A stretch of 64,000 bases of DNA from Zizania palustris. Taxonomy: Eukaryota; Streptophyta; Magnoliopsida; Poales; Poaceae. Positions 10,801 to 21,925 of the stretch are shown one piece after another. Position 1 is the first letter of the stretch. Each line of letters begins with the position of its first letter. The DNA lies in contig JAAALK010000289.1 in assembly GCA_019279435.1 (NCBI GenBank), positions 7,012,342-7,076,341 on the forward strand, in the 5' to 3' direction. The position numbers and the translations under genes are program-made. The notes beneath the pieces were generated by a model, which worked only from the letters and a program-made list of their open reading frames with translations, was not told the DNA's origin and did no database searches.

Positions 10801-11590
10801 GCATGGAGGGAGAAGTCGGTTGATATAACCAACCCAGCTCCTAGTCCGAGCGATGACGATGACATGCTCGACGACGATTACTCGCCCATCTCTGAGGGGC
10901 CCGCACCCCAGGTGATGGATATCAACATCGTCATGTTGCCTACCGAGTTCGCCCTGCCACAGGACGAGGCCGAGGTCACTCAATTGAACCTCGGCCCACG
11001 CAATGCCATCTTTGAGAAGCCCGAGCACTCGGCTCGCCTTCTGAAGCCTCTCTACGTCAAAGGTCGCATTGATGGAAAGCTGATTTCCCGGATGCTCGTC
11101 GATGGCGGCGCCATTGTAAACTTAATGCCTTACTCGTTGTTGAAGAAACTTGGCAGGGATGAGGATGACCTGAAGAAGACAACTTGATGCTCAATGGCTT
11201 CAACGGTGAGAGCTCTGAGGCCAAGGGAGTACTCTCTATGGAGTTGACGGTGGGCAACAAGACGTAGCCGACAACATTTTTTGTCGTCGACGTACAAGGT
11301 AATTATAGCGTACTACTCGGGCGCGACTGGATTCACGCGAACTGTTGCATTCCTTATACTCTACACCAGTGCCTGATACAGTGGAACGGTGATGAGGTGG
11401 AGGTCATTCTCGCGGATACTTCGGCCCAAGTAGCATTGGCCGATGTATCGGTTGACGCCGTCCATAACAAAGTAGAGTGTCTGTCAGGTAGAGATCTTTC
11501 AGATTACAATTTTGTTAGCGTATCCGGAGGACGGTTTGTACCAGTGTTTGTAAAGCCGGCTAGAGTAGCACGGCTATTTTTGTATTAATA
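10801..11590 (+). pseudogene. Tat-1 aspartic protease region, broken
   Basis: The retropepsin motif appears as MLVDGGAIVNLMPYSLLKKL near 11092-11150. VDGG in place of the usual D-S/T-G is common in plant Tat/Athila proteases. A second conserved block (VLLGRDWIHANC) lies near 11310-11350. The two are in different frames because of a frameshift near 11180, and TAG interrupts the second about 11264. The protein would have cleaved Gag-Pol. Confidence 0.75.
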
Positions 11591-11593
11591 GTC

Positions 11594-13351
11594 ATGTCTA
11601 CCAAGAGTAATCTAGATTGGCTAAAGTCTCGTGTGGAGCAATATCGGTCTACTAAAGATGGTATCGCCGAAGCCATCGAGGACTTTAGCGAAGTAGAAAA
11701 ATTAGGACAAGGTTTTGCATCGGCCGACCCCTTGGAGGAAGTTGACATAGTTAATGGTAGCATCCCAAGGCCGAATTTTGTAAACCAACATTTACAGCCC
11801 GACGAAAAGGCTGAAGTAATAAAGTTACTTCGTCCGTATGTCGATTGTTTCGCATGGGAGTATAGCGAGATGCCAGGGCTAAGCCGCAAGCTTGTGGAGC
11901 ATCGACTGCCAATCAAGTCCGGATTTAGGCCTTATAAGCAGCCTCCCCACTTCTTTAATTCGGCTGTCTATGACCGAGTTAAGGAAGAAGTGGAGCGGCT
12001 ACTCAAGACTGGGTTTATTAGGTCGTGCAGGTACGCCGAATGGGTTGCTACAATTGTGCCTGTAGAGAAGAAAGGGAGCGGCAAGATACATGTGTGTATT
12101 GATTTCAGGGATCTGAACAGAGCCACTCGAAAGGACGACTATCTAATGCCGATAGCCGACATGCTGATCAACGATGCTTCAGGGCACAAGGTACTGAGTT
12201 TTCTTGATGGAAATGTCGGTTATAATCAAATCTTTATGGACGAAGAGGACATCTACAAGAATGCCTTTCGATGCCCTGGTTTCGTCGGTTTGTTCGAGTG
12301 GGTCGTCATGACTTTTGGTTTGAATAATGCTGGCGCCACATATCAGCGCGCTATGAAATTGATCTTTCATGACTTGTTAGGAGTTATGTCAGAAGTTTAC
12401 ATCGATGATGTCGTAGTCAAATCGGACGCTATGGGAAACCATTTAGCCAATTTGAAGGTTGCTTTCGATAGGATGCGACAGTATGGGTTGAAAATGAACC
12501 CACTCAAGTGCGCTTTTGGTTTGTTGGCGGGTAAGTTCTTAGTTTTCATGATTCACGAGAGAGGCATAGAAATTGATCCTAAGAGGCTTGAGAAGATTAG
12601 AAACATTGCAGCGCCGACGTGCAAAAAAGATGTACAGAAGTTGCTAGGCAAGATGAACTATTTGCGTCGCTTCATATCAAACTTGTCCGGCAAGATTGAT
12701 GCCTTTGTCCCCATACTCCGGCTAAAAAATGAAGCCGAGTTCACTTGGGGTGCAAGCCAGCAAAATGCTTTTGAGAAGATCAAGGAGTGCTTGTCGTCAC
12801 CGCCTGTGGTGAGAGCACCCAAAGCCAGGATTCCGTTTCGGCTATATGTCGCTGCTGAGGATAGCGTGATTGGGGCCGTGCTAACCCAGGAGGTAGAAGG
12901 GAAAGAGTACATCATCACATTCTTGAGCCGCCGCCTGTTGGACGCCGAAACCAGGTACGCGTTTGTGGAACGATTGTGTTTATCACTTTACTACGCGTGC
13001 ACCAAATTGCGCCATTATCTTCTCCCCACTACATGTGTTGGCGTTTGCCAAACCGATGTTATAAAGCACATGTTAAAGAAGGCGATTCTAAGTGGAAGAA
13101 TCGGAAAATGGGCTTACGCGTTGATTGAGTACGATTTGGCCTACGAACCCCTGAGAGCGATGAAAGGCCAAATCGTGGCCAATTTTATAGTTGATCACCA
13201 CGTAGATGTCAGCTGGAGTGATAGTATTGCTCTAGTTGAAGTAGGCCATGGAAACTTTATTTTGATGGTTCGTCTTGCAAAAGTGGCCAAGGTATTGGAG
13301 TGGTTCTCATATCGCCTAATGGTATGCACTTTGAAACTTCGGCCCGACTAG
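11594..13351 (+). CDS. Tat-1 reverse transcriptase and first RNase H
   Basis: An open frame of 585 codons. RT signatures: HVCIDFRDLN near residue 166, LSFLDGNVGYNQI (first catalytic Asp, 205) and the YIDD box at 269-272. A connection and RNase H region follows (about 340-540: FLSRRLL, then GRIGKWAYALIEYD). The last about 35 residues are out-of-frame sequence: near 13245 the true reading continues one base off as the second RNase H. The domain is otherwise complete. The start at 11594 is the first Met after in-frame stops at 11586-11591; in an intact element this would be internal to a polyprotein. Confidence 0.8.
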   Translation: MSTKSNLDWLKSRVEQYRSTKDGIAEAIEDFSEVEKLGQGFASADPLEEVDIVNGSIPRPNFVNQHLQPDEKAEVIKLLRPYVDCFAWEYSEMPGLSRKLVEHRLPIKSGFRPYKQPPHFFNSAVYDRVKEEVERLLKTGFIRSCRYAEWVATIVPVEKKGSGKIHVCIDFRDLNRATRKDDYLMPIADMLINDASGHKVLSFLDGNVGYNQIFMDEEDIYKNAFRCPGFVGLFEWVVMTFGLNNAGATYQRAMKLIFHDLLGVMSEVYIDDVVVKSDAMGNHLANLKVAFDRMRQYGLKMNPLKCAFGLLAGKFLVFMIHERGIEIDPKRLEKIRNIAAPTCKKDVQKLLGKMNYLRRFISNLSGKIDAFVPILRLKNEAEFTWGASQQNAFEKIKECLSSPPVVRAPKARIPFRLYVAAEDSVIGAVLTQEVEGKEYIITFLSRRLLDAETRYAFVERLCLSLYYACTKLRHYLLPTTCVGVCQTDVIKHMLKKAILSGRIGKWAYALIEYDLAYEPLRAMKGQIVANFIVDHHVDVSWSDSIALVEVGHGNFILMVRLAKVAKVLEWFSYRLMVCTLKLRPD

Positions 13352-13640
13352 AATTTTCTTCTACTAATAACCAAGCCGAATACGAAGCTTTATTGCTAGG
13401 TCTTGAATTACTAGAAGATGTAGGTGCTAGACATGTTCACGCATACGGTGATTCTTTGTTGGTACTGCAACAAGTAGCTAAGAGTGCTCAATGTTTTAAC
13501 GGCTTGCTGAATAGCTACTTGGATAGATGTCTAGACATAGTTGCTACTTTTGATGATTTCAAAATCTCTCACGTGTCAAGAGAGGCCAATTCAGTCGCCA
13601 ATGATTTGGCTCAGCAAGCATCTGGCTACCAAGTCAGGAG
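13244..13640 (+). pseudogene. Tat-1 second (archaeal-type) RNase H domain
   Basis: The frame beginning WKLYFDGSSCKSG continues through TNNQAEYEALLLGLELLEDV and AYGDSLLVLQQV, the D, E and D signatures of the additional RNase H that Tat elements carry downstream of their ancestral one. It is one base out of phase with the RT frame and is followed at 13650 by a GC-rich spacer, so it is uncoupled from RT. Confidence 0.75.
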
Positions 13641-13979
13641 AGGAAATTTGCTGTATTGGAGAAGCCGGTGTTTGGTCTCACTACCGAAGCCAGTAACGGT
13701 GGGCAGGCACACCCACCGGGTCGGACCCCTTTGGCCACCGAAGGTCACTGCACGCCAAGGACCCTGGACTGGAATACCCTGCTGACCGAAGGACCTAGCA
13801 CGGTGAAGTCTGTAGGTGGAAGCCTCCTGCACGGAGTAGGCTCCCCGGAGTCCGAACCCTCCGGAGGGCTTCGGCCCAGCACACTCCGAACGGCCACCCC
13901 GGCCAGGCTTCGGCAGGAGCTGGAATCACTAAGGGGGCACCCCGAAGTCAGTAATTTAGGAGTTTTTGCAGAAGGCAGG

Positions 13980-15255
13980 CTGGCGAGACCCTATGAAACC
14001 TATAAGGGTGGTTGTAGAGTCCCAATCATCCAGTATTTGAGAGACCCTAGCCAAAGGGTTGATTGGAAGGTTCGGCGACAAGCGTTCAAATTCGTGTTGA
14101 TAGATGACACATTGTATCGCCGAACCATCGATGGAGTACTATTGAAGTGTTTAGACCATGATCAATCCTAGGTGGCTACAAGAGAAGTCCGTGAAGGGCT
14201 TTGCGGCACTCATAAGTTGGCCCAAAAAATGAGTTGGATGCTCAAAAGAGCGGGTTTTTATTGGCCAACTATGACTGAAGATTGTTTCAAGTACTATAGA
14301 GGGTGTGAAGCATGTTAGAAGTTTGGCAATATCCAGTTAGCTCCTACCTCATTGCTCAATCCTATTGTCAAGCCATGGCCGTTTCGAGGTTGGGGTTTAG
14401 ACTTCATCGGCCAGATTCACCCTCCCTCCTCAAAAGGGCATCGGTTCGTGTTGATGGCGACGAATTACTTCACTAAATGGACCGAGGCCGTACCTCTCAA
14501 GTACATGACTCACACTGAGGTACGCGATTTTATTTTGAAGCACATCATACATAGATTTGGCATTCCTCAAACTCTTACTATGGATCAAGGTAGTTCATTT
14601 GTCTCTAGTGAAGTAAGGGACTTCGCCGAATACTATGGTATTAAGTTGATAACCTCTTCAACTTACTATTCTCAGGCCAATGGACAGACCGAGTCTAGTA
14701 ATAAAACCGTGATTAAACTTATTAAGAAGAAAATTGAAGAGTTTCCGAAAAGGTGGCATGAAGTGCTTTCCGAGGTGTTATGGGCTTTGTAGGATTGTGA
14801 AGCACGGTGCTACCAAAGTCAGTCCATATGAATTTGTATATGGACAAGAAACCGTTCTGCCCATAGAGGTCGATCTTGGCTCCTTAAGAGTGTTAAAGCA
14901 AGATGGCTTATCGATCGACGAGTATGAAACTCTTCTAAAGGATAATCTAGAGGAAGTGACTGATAATAAACTAAGAGCTTTAGAAGCCATAGAAGTAGAC
15001 AAGAAGAGAGTAGCTAAAGCCTACAATAAAAGGGTTAAACCAAAATCGTTTCAAATAGGAGATTTGGTGTGGAAAACGATTTTACCCTTAGGCATGAAGA
15101 GTCCCAACTTTGGTAATTGGTCACCTAGTTGGGAAGGCCCTTTTAAGATAGCCGAAATCGCTCCCGACAACGCATACGTGTTGGAATCACTGCAGGGAGA
15201 GCGGTTTTGAAGAGCTTTGAATGGTAGGTACTTGAAAAGGTATTTCCCAAGTGGG
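13980..15255 (+). pseudogene. Tat-1 integrase, broken
   Basis: An HHCC-type finger lies at about 14180-14320 (GLCGTHKLAQ, then CEAC). Core motifs follow: RGWGLDFIGQIHPPSSKGH (first D), TMDQGSSF (second D) and ANGQTESSNKTV (E). The C-terminal part (PFKIAEIAPDNAYVLESLQG) reaches 15210. In-frame TAGs at 14169 and 14316 and a break at 14790 interrupt it. The domain would join cDNA to chromosomal DNA. Confidence 0.8.
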
Positions 15256-15339
15256 TGGCAAACATCATAAAAACTGTCGAAAAGCCGATGTGGATGGTAT
15301 CGTCTTCACTCGTTGTGCTTTTAGTTCACTCAGTTCACT

Positions 15340-15354
15340 AAAAGGCAGGGGGCA
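15340..15354 (+). other. Tat-1 polypurine tract
   Basis: AAAAGGCAGGGGGCA lies immediately before the LTR TGTTTTG start and would prime plus-strand cDNA synthesis. The same arrangement is seen in Tat-2 at about 28807-28821. Confidence 0.8.
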
Positions 15355-16640
15355 TGTTTTGATAGCGAAAAATGGCATTGATGGCTAGATTGTCAAAATA
15401 TCAATTTTGGTGATTTGGGCCGAAAATACACATGTCCATGGTCTGTCCGAAGCCCTACAGGGCCAAAGTCCATTGAGCTATGGGCTCCGGAAGCCTCTAG
15501 TCAGCCCATGGGCTTCGGCCGGGAAGCCTTCGGAGGCCCACGCCACCGAAGCTTCGGCCCGAGGAGCAGGCCTCGACGGTCCTGGCCGAAGCCCACATCG
15601 GGAGAGATGGAGTTGTATGCGATTCCAACTCAATTCTTATCTCCATCCGCCCGGGTTAATAGCAGATTAGATTAGGAATTAAGCCCCTATAAATAGAGAG
15701 GCGAGGCCAGCGTAGAGACCCCCCCAACTCAAACCAAACTAAAGCCCTAGCTTTGATCGTATTTACTTTACCTTTATTTTCATGTACCTCTTCGTGGGTT
15801 TGCCTGCAAGCCCTCCGTCGGCCGCTACGGAATAGTGGTAACCCTTGTTACTTCGCTTGTGAAGTATACGTTAATCTACGTAATAAATTGCTATCGCCTT
15901 GTTACTTCGCCTGTGAAGTATCCGCTAATCTGCATAATAGATTGCTACCTACGCTACTAGTGAAACACTTAGCAAAATTCGGTCCTCAGGTTGAATTGGT
16001 ACTTCGAATTATCTTTGTTGCAGGTTCCCATGTTTGGAGCTACTTCGTCGGAGGTGCCCGGAGCTGAGGGATCGGTTTCGGAGGTCACCAGGACACCCTT
16101 CGGCAGAACTGCAAGCTCCAGCAATAGGCTTCACGAGCACACTTCGTCGCGACGGGCTTCGCCACGGCCACACTCCGCACTGGACGAAGTTACACTCACG
16201 TGTAGCCCTCGCGTCATTATCCTGTAGTTTGCTGTATCAAAGATTTCATGTCGAACCCCACTGTTTGGAGATGATCATCGTGTCCAGATCCGATAGGAGT
16301 CCAACTTCGGCCGAATCAGTCCGAACGCCGAAGCACCCTTCGGCGGGACACTTCGCACCAGATGCCGAAGGTACACTTTGGTGACCCCTTCGCATCAGAC
16401 TTCGAACCAGGCAGGCTGTGACCGGTTTGCTGATTTTATTTTGTTTAATATATTTCTTTTAGCTAATTGGATTCTTTTTGTGTGATCTGATTGCCTGGCG
16501 ACTCCACCCCTGTTATCATGACTAAGGGTAGTCGGAACGCGATGTCGGTGCTACGTCACGCTTAGGCTTGTCCCTAAGTATCCGTGCACTTTTGGATCAT
16601 CGAACTGACCCAAGTGTGGGGGCACGTTTCCGTGTCAACA
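15355..16640 (+). repeat. Tat-1 3' LTR, 1286 bp
   Basis: It begins TGTTTTGATAGCG after the polypurine tract and ends GTGTCAACA. It aligns along its length with the Tat-2 LTR (28822-30238). TATAAATA at 15688-15695 is the probable promoter. The flanks are rich in CTTCGG/CCGAAG. The junction with Del sequence makes a short chimeric minus-strand frame (16597-17157). Confidence 0.88.
15688..15695 (+). promoter_or_regulatory. TATA box in Tat-1 LTR
   Basis: TATAAATA in the context CCCCTATAAATAGAG. The Tat-2 LTR has TATAAACA at the equivalent place (29237-29244). Confidence 0.6.
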
Positions 16641-17560
16641 GCTTGGTCTTAGGCTTGGCTATCTTGGAGAAATTCTCAATAAATCGTCGGTAGTATCCTG
16701 CTAAGCCTAGGAAACTCCGTATCTCAGATACATTGGTGGGTGGCAGCCAATCTGTAACTGCTTCCACGGTGGCAGGGTCTACCGCGATCCCTTGTGCAGA
16801 GATAATATGTCCTAGGAACTTCACTTCCGCCGTCCAGAATTTACACTTGTTGTACTTGGCATACAACTGATGTTCCCTGAGTTTTCCTAGGGTCAACTGG
16901 ATGTAGGTCTCGTGGTCCTCTTTGTCTTTGGAATAGATGAGAATGTCATCGATAAACATCACGATAAACTTTTCCAAGTATTCCATAAACATCTTGTTCA
17001 TCATATTCATGAAGAAGGCCGGGGCGTTGGTCAAACCAAAGGACATGATGGTGCACTCATAAAGTCCATAGCGAGAGGTGAATGTCGTCTTGGGTATGTC
17101 TTCCTCTCGAATCCTCAGCTGATGATAATCAGACCGTAGGTCGATCTTGGAGAACACAATGGCTCCTTTCAGCTGATCAAATAGATCATCGATCTTGGAT
17201 CTTGATGGTTACCTCATTCAAGGATCGATAATCTACGCACATACACTTAGCCTTATCTTCCTTCGTCTCAACGAAGATGACGGGGGCTCCCCATGGGGAT
17301 GTGTTGGGTCTGATATATCCCTTCTTCTCAAGATCTTCAAGCTGCTGCTTCATTTATGCTAGCTCATTGGCGGCCATCCGATATGGTCGCTTATAGATGG
17401 GAGTGGTTCCGGGTACTAGATAAATCCTTAACTCGATGTCCCTCTTGGGTGGCATCCCTGGTAAATCCTCTGGGAATACATTAGGGTACTCGCAGACTAC
17501 CGGTATTTCTTCCAAGGTAATTTGGTGTAGACGAGGTCTACCGGGATTCTGACTCACCAT
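16641..17560 (-). pseudogene. Del/Tekay reverse transcriptase fragment
   Basis: 17560-17354 carries the segment just upstream of RT (VFPEDLPGMPPKRDIELRIY, then PIYKRPYRMA). After breaks near 17350 and 17200 the frame 17157-16641 has MFSKIDLRSDYHQL (first Asp), FGLTNAPAFF, the FIDDILIYSK box and FLGLAGYYRRFIENFSKIA. Coding similarity stops exactly at the Tat-1 LTR border (16640). RNase H and integrase are not in the window and should lie left of Copia-1 if the nest is simple. Confidence 0.85.
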
Positions 17561-17849
17561 CTAAAAGGTGACGATAGTCCCTTCTTCACTGGTCACGGTC
17601 ACTTGCCTTCGGGCACATCTTATCACTCCTTGATGTTTGTTGAGCCAGTCCATTCTTAGAATCAGATCCAAACCTTGGCATTCTATTAGAATGGGGTCGG
17701 CCCAGAATATTGTACCTTGGATATCTACCCATACCCTTGGACTATAAGAGTGGGCTTGGTTTTGTTTGCCTGGGGTGGCTATCAGTACCGGTCTTGCTAA
17801 TTCGCATTTGTTCAGGTTATATTTTCCACAAAAGTTGTTGAAATGAAAG

Positions 17850-19000
17850 AATACGTAGCTCCAGTGTCGAATAGGACCACTGCAGGTGCTGAATGTACGG
17901 CGAACTTACCCATGATGATCTCCGGTGCAGCTTGGGCTTGTTTGGCAGAGACATGGTTGACGCGGGCGCGGATGGCAGGATTGGCCGTGACTCCTTGCGG
18001 ACGCTTGGGGTGGGGCACTAGTGGGAGTAATTCCCTTCTTGGCGGTAGTTGAAACAGATCATGGTCTTGCCATGCTTGTCGCGCAGGACCTCTGCTTTCT
18101 TGGTAGGGGCGGGTGGAGCAGTTGGTGCGACGGGAGCGGGGCGAGGGTGTCCTTCTCCCGGGTTGTTGGTGGGTGGAGCGGGCCGGTAGACAGGGCGCGG
18201 GTGATACTGGGGCACCAGTGGGGGGGTGCAAAACGTGGCCTCTGCTCCATTCCTTGGTTCTGGCGGAAGGCAATCATTCTCTTCTTCTTCAGGTCAACCT
18301 TGTTCTGCTCGGTCTCCTGAATGATAGCCTTGTTGACCAACTTCTGAAAGTTGGCATAGTCTCCGGAGACCAACTGAAGGGAAAGCTCGTCCTTCAGCCC
18401 TTGGAGAAACTTGGATTGTCGGGCCGTATCCGTACGGACTTCCTCCGGTGCATACCGGGCCAACCAGTTAAACTCGTGCAAATACTCAGTCACGGACCTG
18501 CTTCCTTGTTGCATGTCCCTAAACTCTTGCTGCTTTTGGGCAATTATGCCATCAGGGACATGGGCAGCGTGGAACGCGGCGGAGAACTCCGCCCAAGTAT
18601 GGACGTGTCCCTCCGGCAGAGTCTCACCATTCAGCGGTGGGTCCTTGGAGTTGGTGGGCAGCGAAGGCTACCCTCTCCTGTTCAATGCAGGTCAAGAGAT
18701 CTAACTTCTTTCCAATCGTCCTTAAAAAGTCACCAGCCTCCATGGGGTTGGCGGTGCTGGAGAAAGTGGGAGGGCGGACGCGGAGGAATTCCGACAGCTG
18801 TGAAGCTGGTGCCGGAGTGGGAGTGGCGGGACGTGGGGGCTCGAGCTGCTGTTGGTGTAGACGGAAGAGTTGAGCTTGTTGCTCCTACATCTAGTTCTGC
18901 TGTTGTTGCATCTGATTCAGTAGTGTGGCTATCAATTGGTTTTGATTGGCCATCATTTTGGCCAGAGTTGGGTGATTGGCGACTAGGGCCTGCAGCCCGA
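17850..19000 (-). pseudogene. gag: Del/Tekay gag and protease, broken
   Basis: Starts near 19000 with a Gln-rich N terminus (ALVANHPTLAKMMANQNQ), then FLRVRPPTFSSTANPMEAGD and AAHQLQGPTAEWW, typical Del/Tekay Gag. A frame change near 18620 is followed by SVTEYLHEFNWLARYAPEEV (18514-18059). The zinc knuckle near 18060 has lost its second Cys and its His and holds a stop. Another frame change leads to a protease motif VLFDTGATYSFIST near 17850. Frameshifts and stops make it a pseudogene. Confidence 0.8.
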
Positions 19001-19004
19001 CCAT

Positions 19005-21120
19005 AGTGGAGTGGATCCATGCGCTATTCAGAGAGTGCACCGGCTTCGTACCTAGGGGTCGAGCTAGGGTTTACAGGAAGCCGTCCCCGACCATTTCGAC
19101 ACGATACCTTACCCTCGTGGCTATAGAGTCCCTGAATTCACCAAGTTCGACGGTGAGGGTAACAAGACAACGCTAGAGCATGTTAGCTAGTTTTTAGCAC
19201 GGTGCGGAGAAGCTAGTAGGTCAGATGCTTTAAAACTTAGGCTATTTTCTCTCTTACTATCCGGTACCGCTTTCACTTGGTTTTCAGCACTCCCGCTAAA
19301 CTCCGTGCAAACGTGGGCTGAATTAGAACAAAAATTCCATGACTATTTTTATACAGGTGAGACAGAACCTAGGCTATCACACTTGACATTGGTTAAACAT
19401 AAATCTAGCGAGAGTGTCTCTCACGAGGAAGAATCGGAGGAGGAAGAGGATTCGGCTGACTTGTACGCAGCCGAATGGGTTTGGAATGCTAAGAGCAAAC
19501 CTGTTACCTGCTTTGAGTTGCGGCCGTCTCCCACTAAGACTCATCCTAGCGAAGTCAAATACTCGTTTGATATAACTAAGTGCGATAAAATATTTGATTT
19601 CCTCTTGAAGAACTAGCTTCTCAGGTTGCCTAAAGGCCTGGTCATCCTATCTGCCGACGAGCTAAAGAAACGTCCCTACTGTAAGTGGCATGATTCGCAT
19701 TCACATTATACTAATGACTGCAATGTCTTTCGTTGACAGATTCAATCGGCCATAGAGGAAGGACGATTGAAAATAGACCCCAGTCCAAAAAAGAAGCTGG
19801 ATAAAGACCCCTTTCCCGTGAACACCGTCGACCTCGATGAAAATAGAATAGTGATTCGGACAGAGTAGGCCGAGTCAACTAAGGGGAAAGCGGTCATTAT
19901 TAGAGAATCGCGAACACGCACGCTCGTACCAAAAAACCCTGAAGTAGGAGTATGGAAACGGAATGTCAACACGTATCCTTCGGCTAAGGCTCACAAGAAG
20001 CCAAAGGTGACATATCAGATGCCACTGAACAAACATCAGAAAAAACCTAAGGGAACAATCCGCCACGCAAAAAGGCTAAGATAGTCGAAGGGGCTAGGGT
20101 AGTCAGAGGATGGCTTCGGACCACACTGGCTGAACCCTCCGCATAGCGGCTTCGAACCTCAGTGGATGAACCCTCTGCATAGTGGCTTCGGACCTCAATG
20201 GTTGAACCCTCCGCACAGTGGCTTCGGACCCCAGTGGCCGAACCCTGCGCGGAACAAGTTCGGACCCTAGTGTCTGAACCCTTCACACAACAAGTTCGGA
20301 CCCCGGTGGCCGAGCTCAACTCTGCTCTGGACGAACCCTCCGGTAGGAGGCTTTGGCCCATAGTGGCTGAACATGCCTCTGGCCTGGCAGGACCCTTCAC
20401 TGATATGGTCCAAAATCCCTTCGACATGGCCGAGCCCCCCTCCGGGTAGTGGGTTCGGCTCATAGTGGGAGAAGCCACTAGAGCCGCTGATGCCTCTGTC
20501 GTACGATTGTACAGGGACTTCGTGGGCTCCATACACCTCGCAGCCAGAGTACCCTTCGCAATATAACATTGTCCCTTGTTTTCCTTCGGAGTATTATAAC
20601 TAGAAGGGACAAACAGACGCGGCGAAGGGAGACGTCGTCCACAGGCTGTCCGTAGTACCTCCGAATTGTCTCGCACAGGACGGAGCCAAGGGAGATGGAC
20701 GCGAAGAGACGAAGTCGGAAGCCATCACAGTCAAAGTAGGGTCTCAGGAAGTCCCAATCACAAAGGCCCCTTCGCCAAAGCACGATGGAGGTAAGTCCCC
20801 TAATCCAACCGAGGACAGCGCTGTAGCCCGGTTCGATTGGCCGAACGAGGTCGGTCCGACAGACAGGGTCCGCAGCGTGGCGTCCTCCGACTATAAAGCA
20901 CGCGAGTCCGGCCTGCGTGGCACCCCTTCGGCCAAAGATCATAGAAACAGAATAGTGGCACCTGGTACAAGACCACAACCATCTTGGGCACCTCTAAGCA
21001 TGTCCAAATCACAGAAAAAACGTCTACAATGCCTGCGGGCACAAGAGATGAGCGAGAAGAAAGCTGAGGACGAACGAGATACCATCTTTGAGGAAATCTG
21101 CCCTCGGCCAATGAAGAAGT
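19005..21120 (+). pseudogene. gag: Tat-2 gag, broken and 5'-truncated
   Basis: EWIHALFRECTGFVPRG near 19000-19060 is the first recognisable Gag sequence. The core continues to about 19420, where it jumps from the WAELEQKFHDYF/LVKHKSS region straight to the acidic EEESEEEEDSADLY block. The about 90-residue segment between them, present in Tat-1, is deleted. The CCHC-like finger is at about 19680-19735. A 36-bp repeat block (20112-20327) encodes a Trp/Pro-rich repeat, and a basic tail ends at TAG near 21121. Confidence 0.78.
20112..20327 (+). repeat. 36-bp tandem repeat in Tat-2 gag encoding 12-residue GFGPQW-type units
   Basis: Six consecutive 36-bp units start at 20112, 20148, 20184, 20220, 20256 and 20292. 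Units 1-4 start GGCTTCG; 5-6 start AAGTTCG. In the gag frame the units read like GFGPQWLNPPHS, with W, P and G kept. Tat-1 has about two recognisable units near 10000-10075. Unit number therefore differs between copies. Confidence 0.8.
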
Positions 21121-21925
21121 AGGTATGGAGACCTAAGCCGGTTGAGATAACCAACTCGGCTCCTAGTCCGAGCAATGACGATGACATGCTCGATGACGAC
21201 TACATGCCCGTCTCCGAGGGACCCACGCCTCAAGCGATGGACATCAACGTCTTCATGTTGCCCACCGAGTTTGCCCTGCCGCAAGACGAGGCCGAGGTCG
21301 CTCAGTTGAACCTCGGCCCACACAATGCTATTTTTGAGAAACTCGAGGATACGGCTCGCCACCTAAAACCTCTCTACGTCAGGGGTCACATTGACAGGAA
21401 GCCGATCTCTAGGATGCTTGTCGATGGCGGCACCACTATTAACCTAATGCCTTACTCTCTGTTGAAGAAGCTTGGCAGGGGCGAAGAAGACTTAAAGAAA
21501 ACTAACCTGATGCTCAACGACTTCAACGGTGAGAGTTCCGAGGAAAAAGGTCTGCTCTCTATGGAGTTAACGGTAGGTAACAAGACGCTGCCGATAGCAT
21601 TCTTCATCGTTGATGTGCAAGGTAACTACAACGTACTGCTCGGGCGTGACTGGATTCACGCGAATTGTTGTATTCCTTCTACCTTGGACCAATGCCTAAT
21701 ACAGTGGGATAGCGATGACGTAGAAGTCATACCAGCTGACACTTCGGCCCAGGTAGCTTTGGCTGATGTGTCCATCGACGTCATCCACAACAAAGTGGAG
21801 TGTCTATTAGGTAGAGGCATTTCCAATTATGACTTCGTTAGCATATACGGGGGATGTTTCGTACTAGTGTTTGTAAAGCCGCGCTGGTGTAGCACGACTA
21901 TTTCTAAATTAGTAGCCATGTCTAG
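21121..21925 (+). pseudogene. Tat-2 protease region
   Basis: Open for 260 codons from 21186: acidic leader, MLVDGGTTINLMPYSLLKKL (protease active site region), then VLLGRDWIHANC. Better preserved than in Tat-1, with no frameshift. The solo-LTR insertion at 21926 cuts it off from RT. Confidence 0.8.

Larger units (their letters stand above)
8631..16640 (+). mobile_element. Tat-1: Ty3/gypsy Tat-lineage element, 5' end beyond Copia-1
   Basis: The order gag, protease, RT, RNase H, second RNase H, integrase, polypurine tract, 3' LTR is that of the plant Tat lineage. Coding sequence starts directly at the Copia-1 LTR edge and is in frame there, so Copia-1 inserted into this gag and the 5' LTR lies left of the window. 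The 3' LTR ends TGTCAACA at 16640 and then abuts Del/Tekay RT coding sequence, so Tat-1 is itself inserted in that element. The predicted target duplication is GCTTG (16641-16645). Confidence 0.85.
16641..19000 (-). mobile_element. Del/Tekay-type Ty3/gypsy element, internal fragment
   Basis: On the minus strand it runs from Gag near 19000 through a zinc knuckle and protease to RT at 16641. The left end is cut by insertion of Tat-1 and the right end meets Tat-2 gag at about 18995-19005. No LTR of this element is visible. Motifs match the plant chromovirus Del/Tekay lineage. It is probably the oldest layer of this nest. Confidence 0.8.

Noticed and set aside
16597..16640. C-terminal extension of the Del RT frame
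   Set aside because: These codons are Tat-1 LTR sequence read through the insertion junction, not part of the Del protein.
18113..19006. 297-codon plus-strand frame
   Set aside because: It is the shadow of the minus-strand Del/Tekay gag, whose Gag motifs and zinc knuckle are clear.
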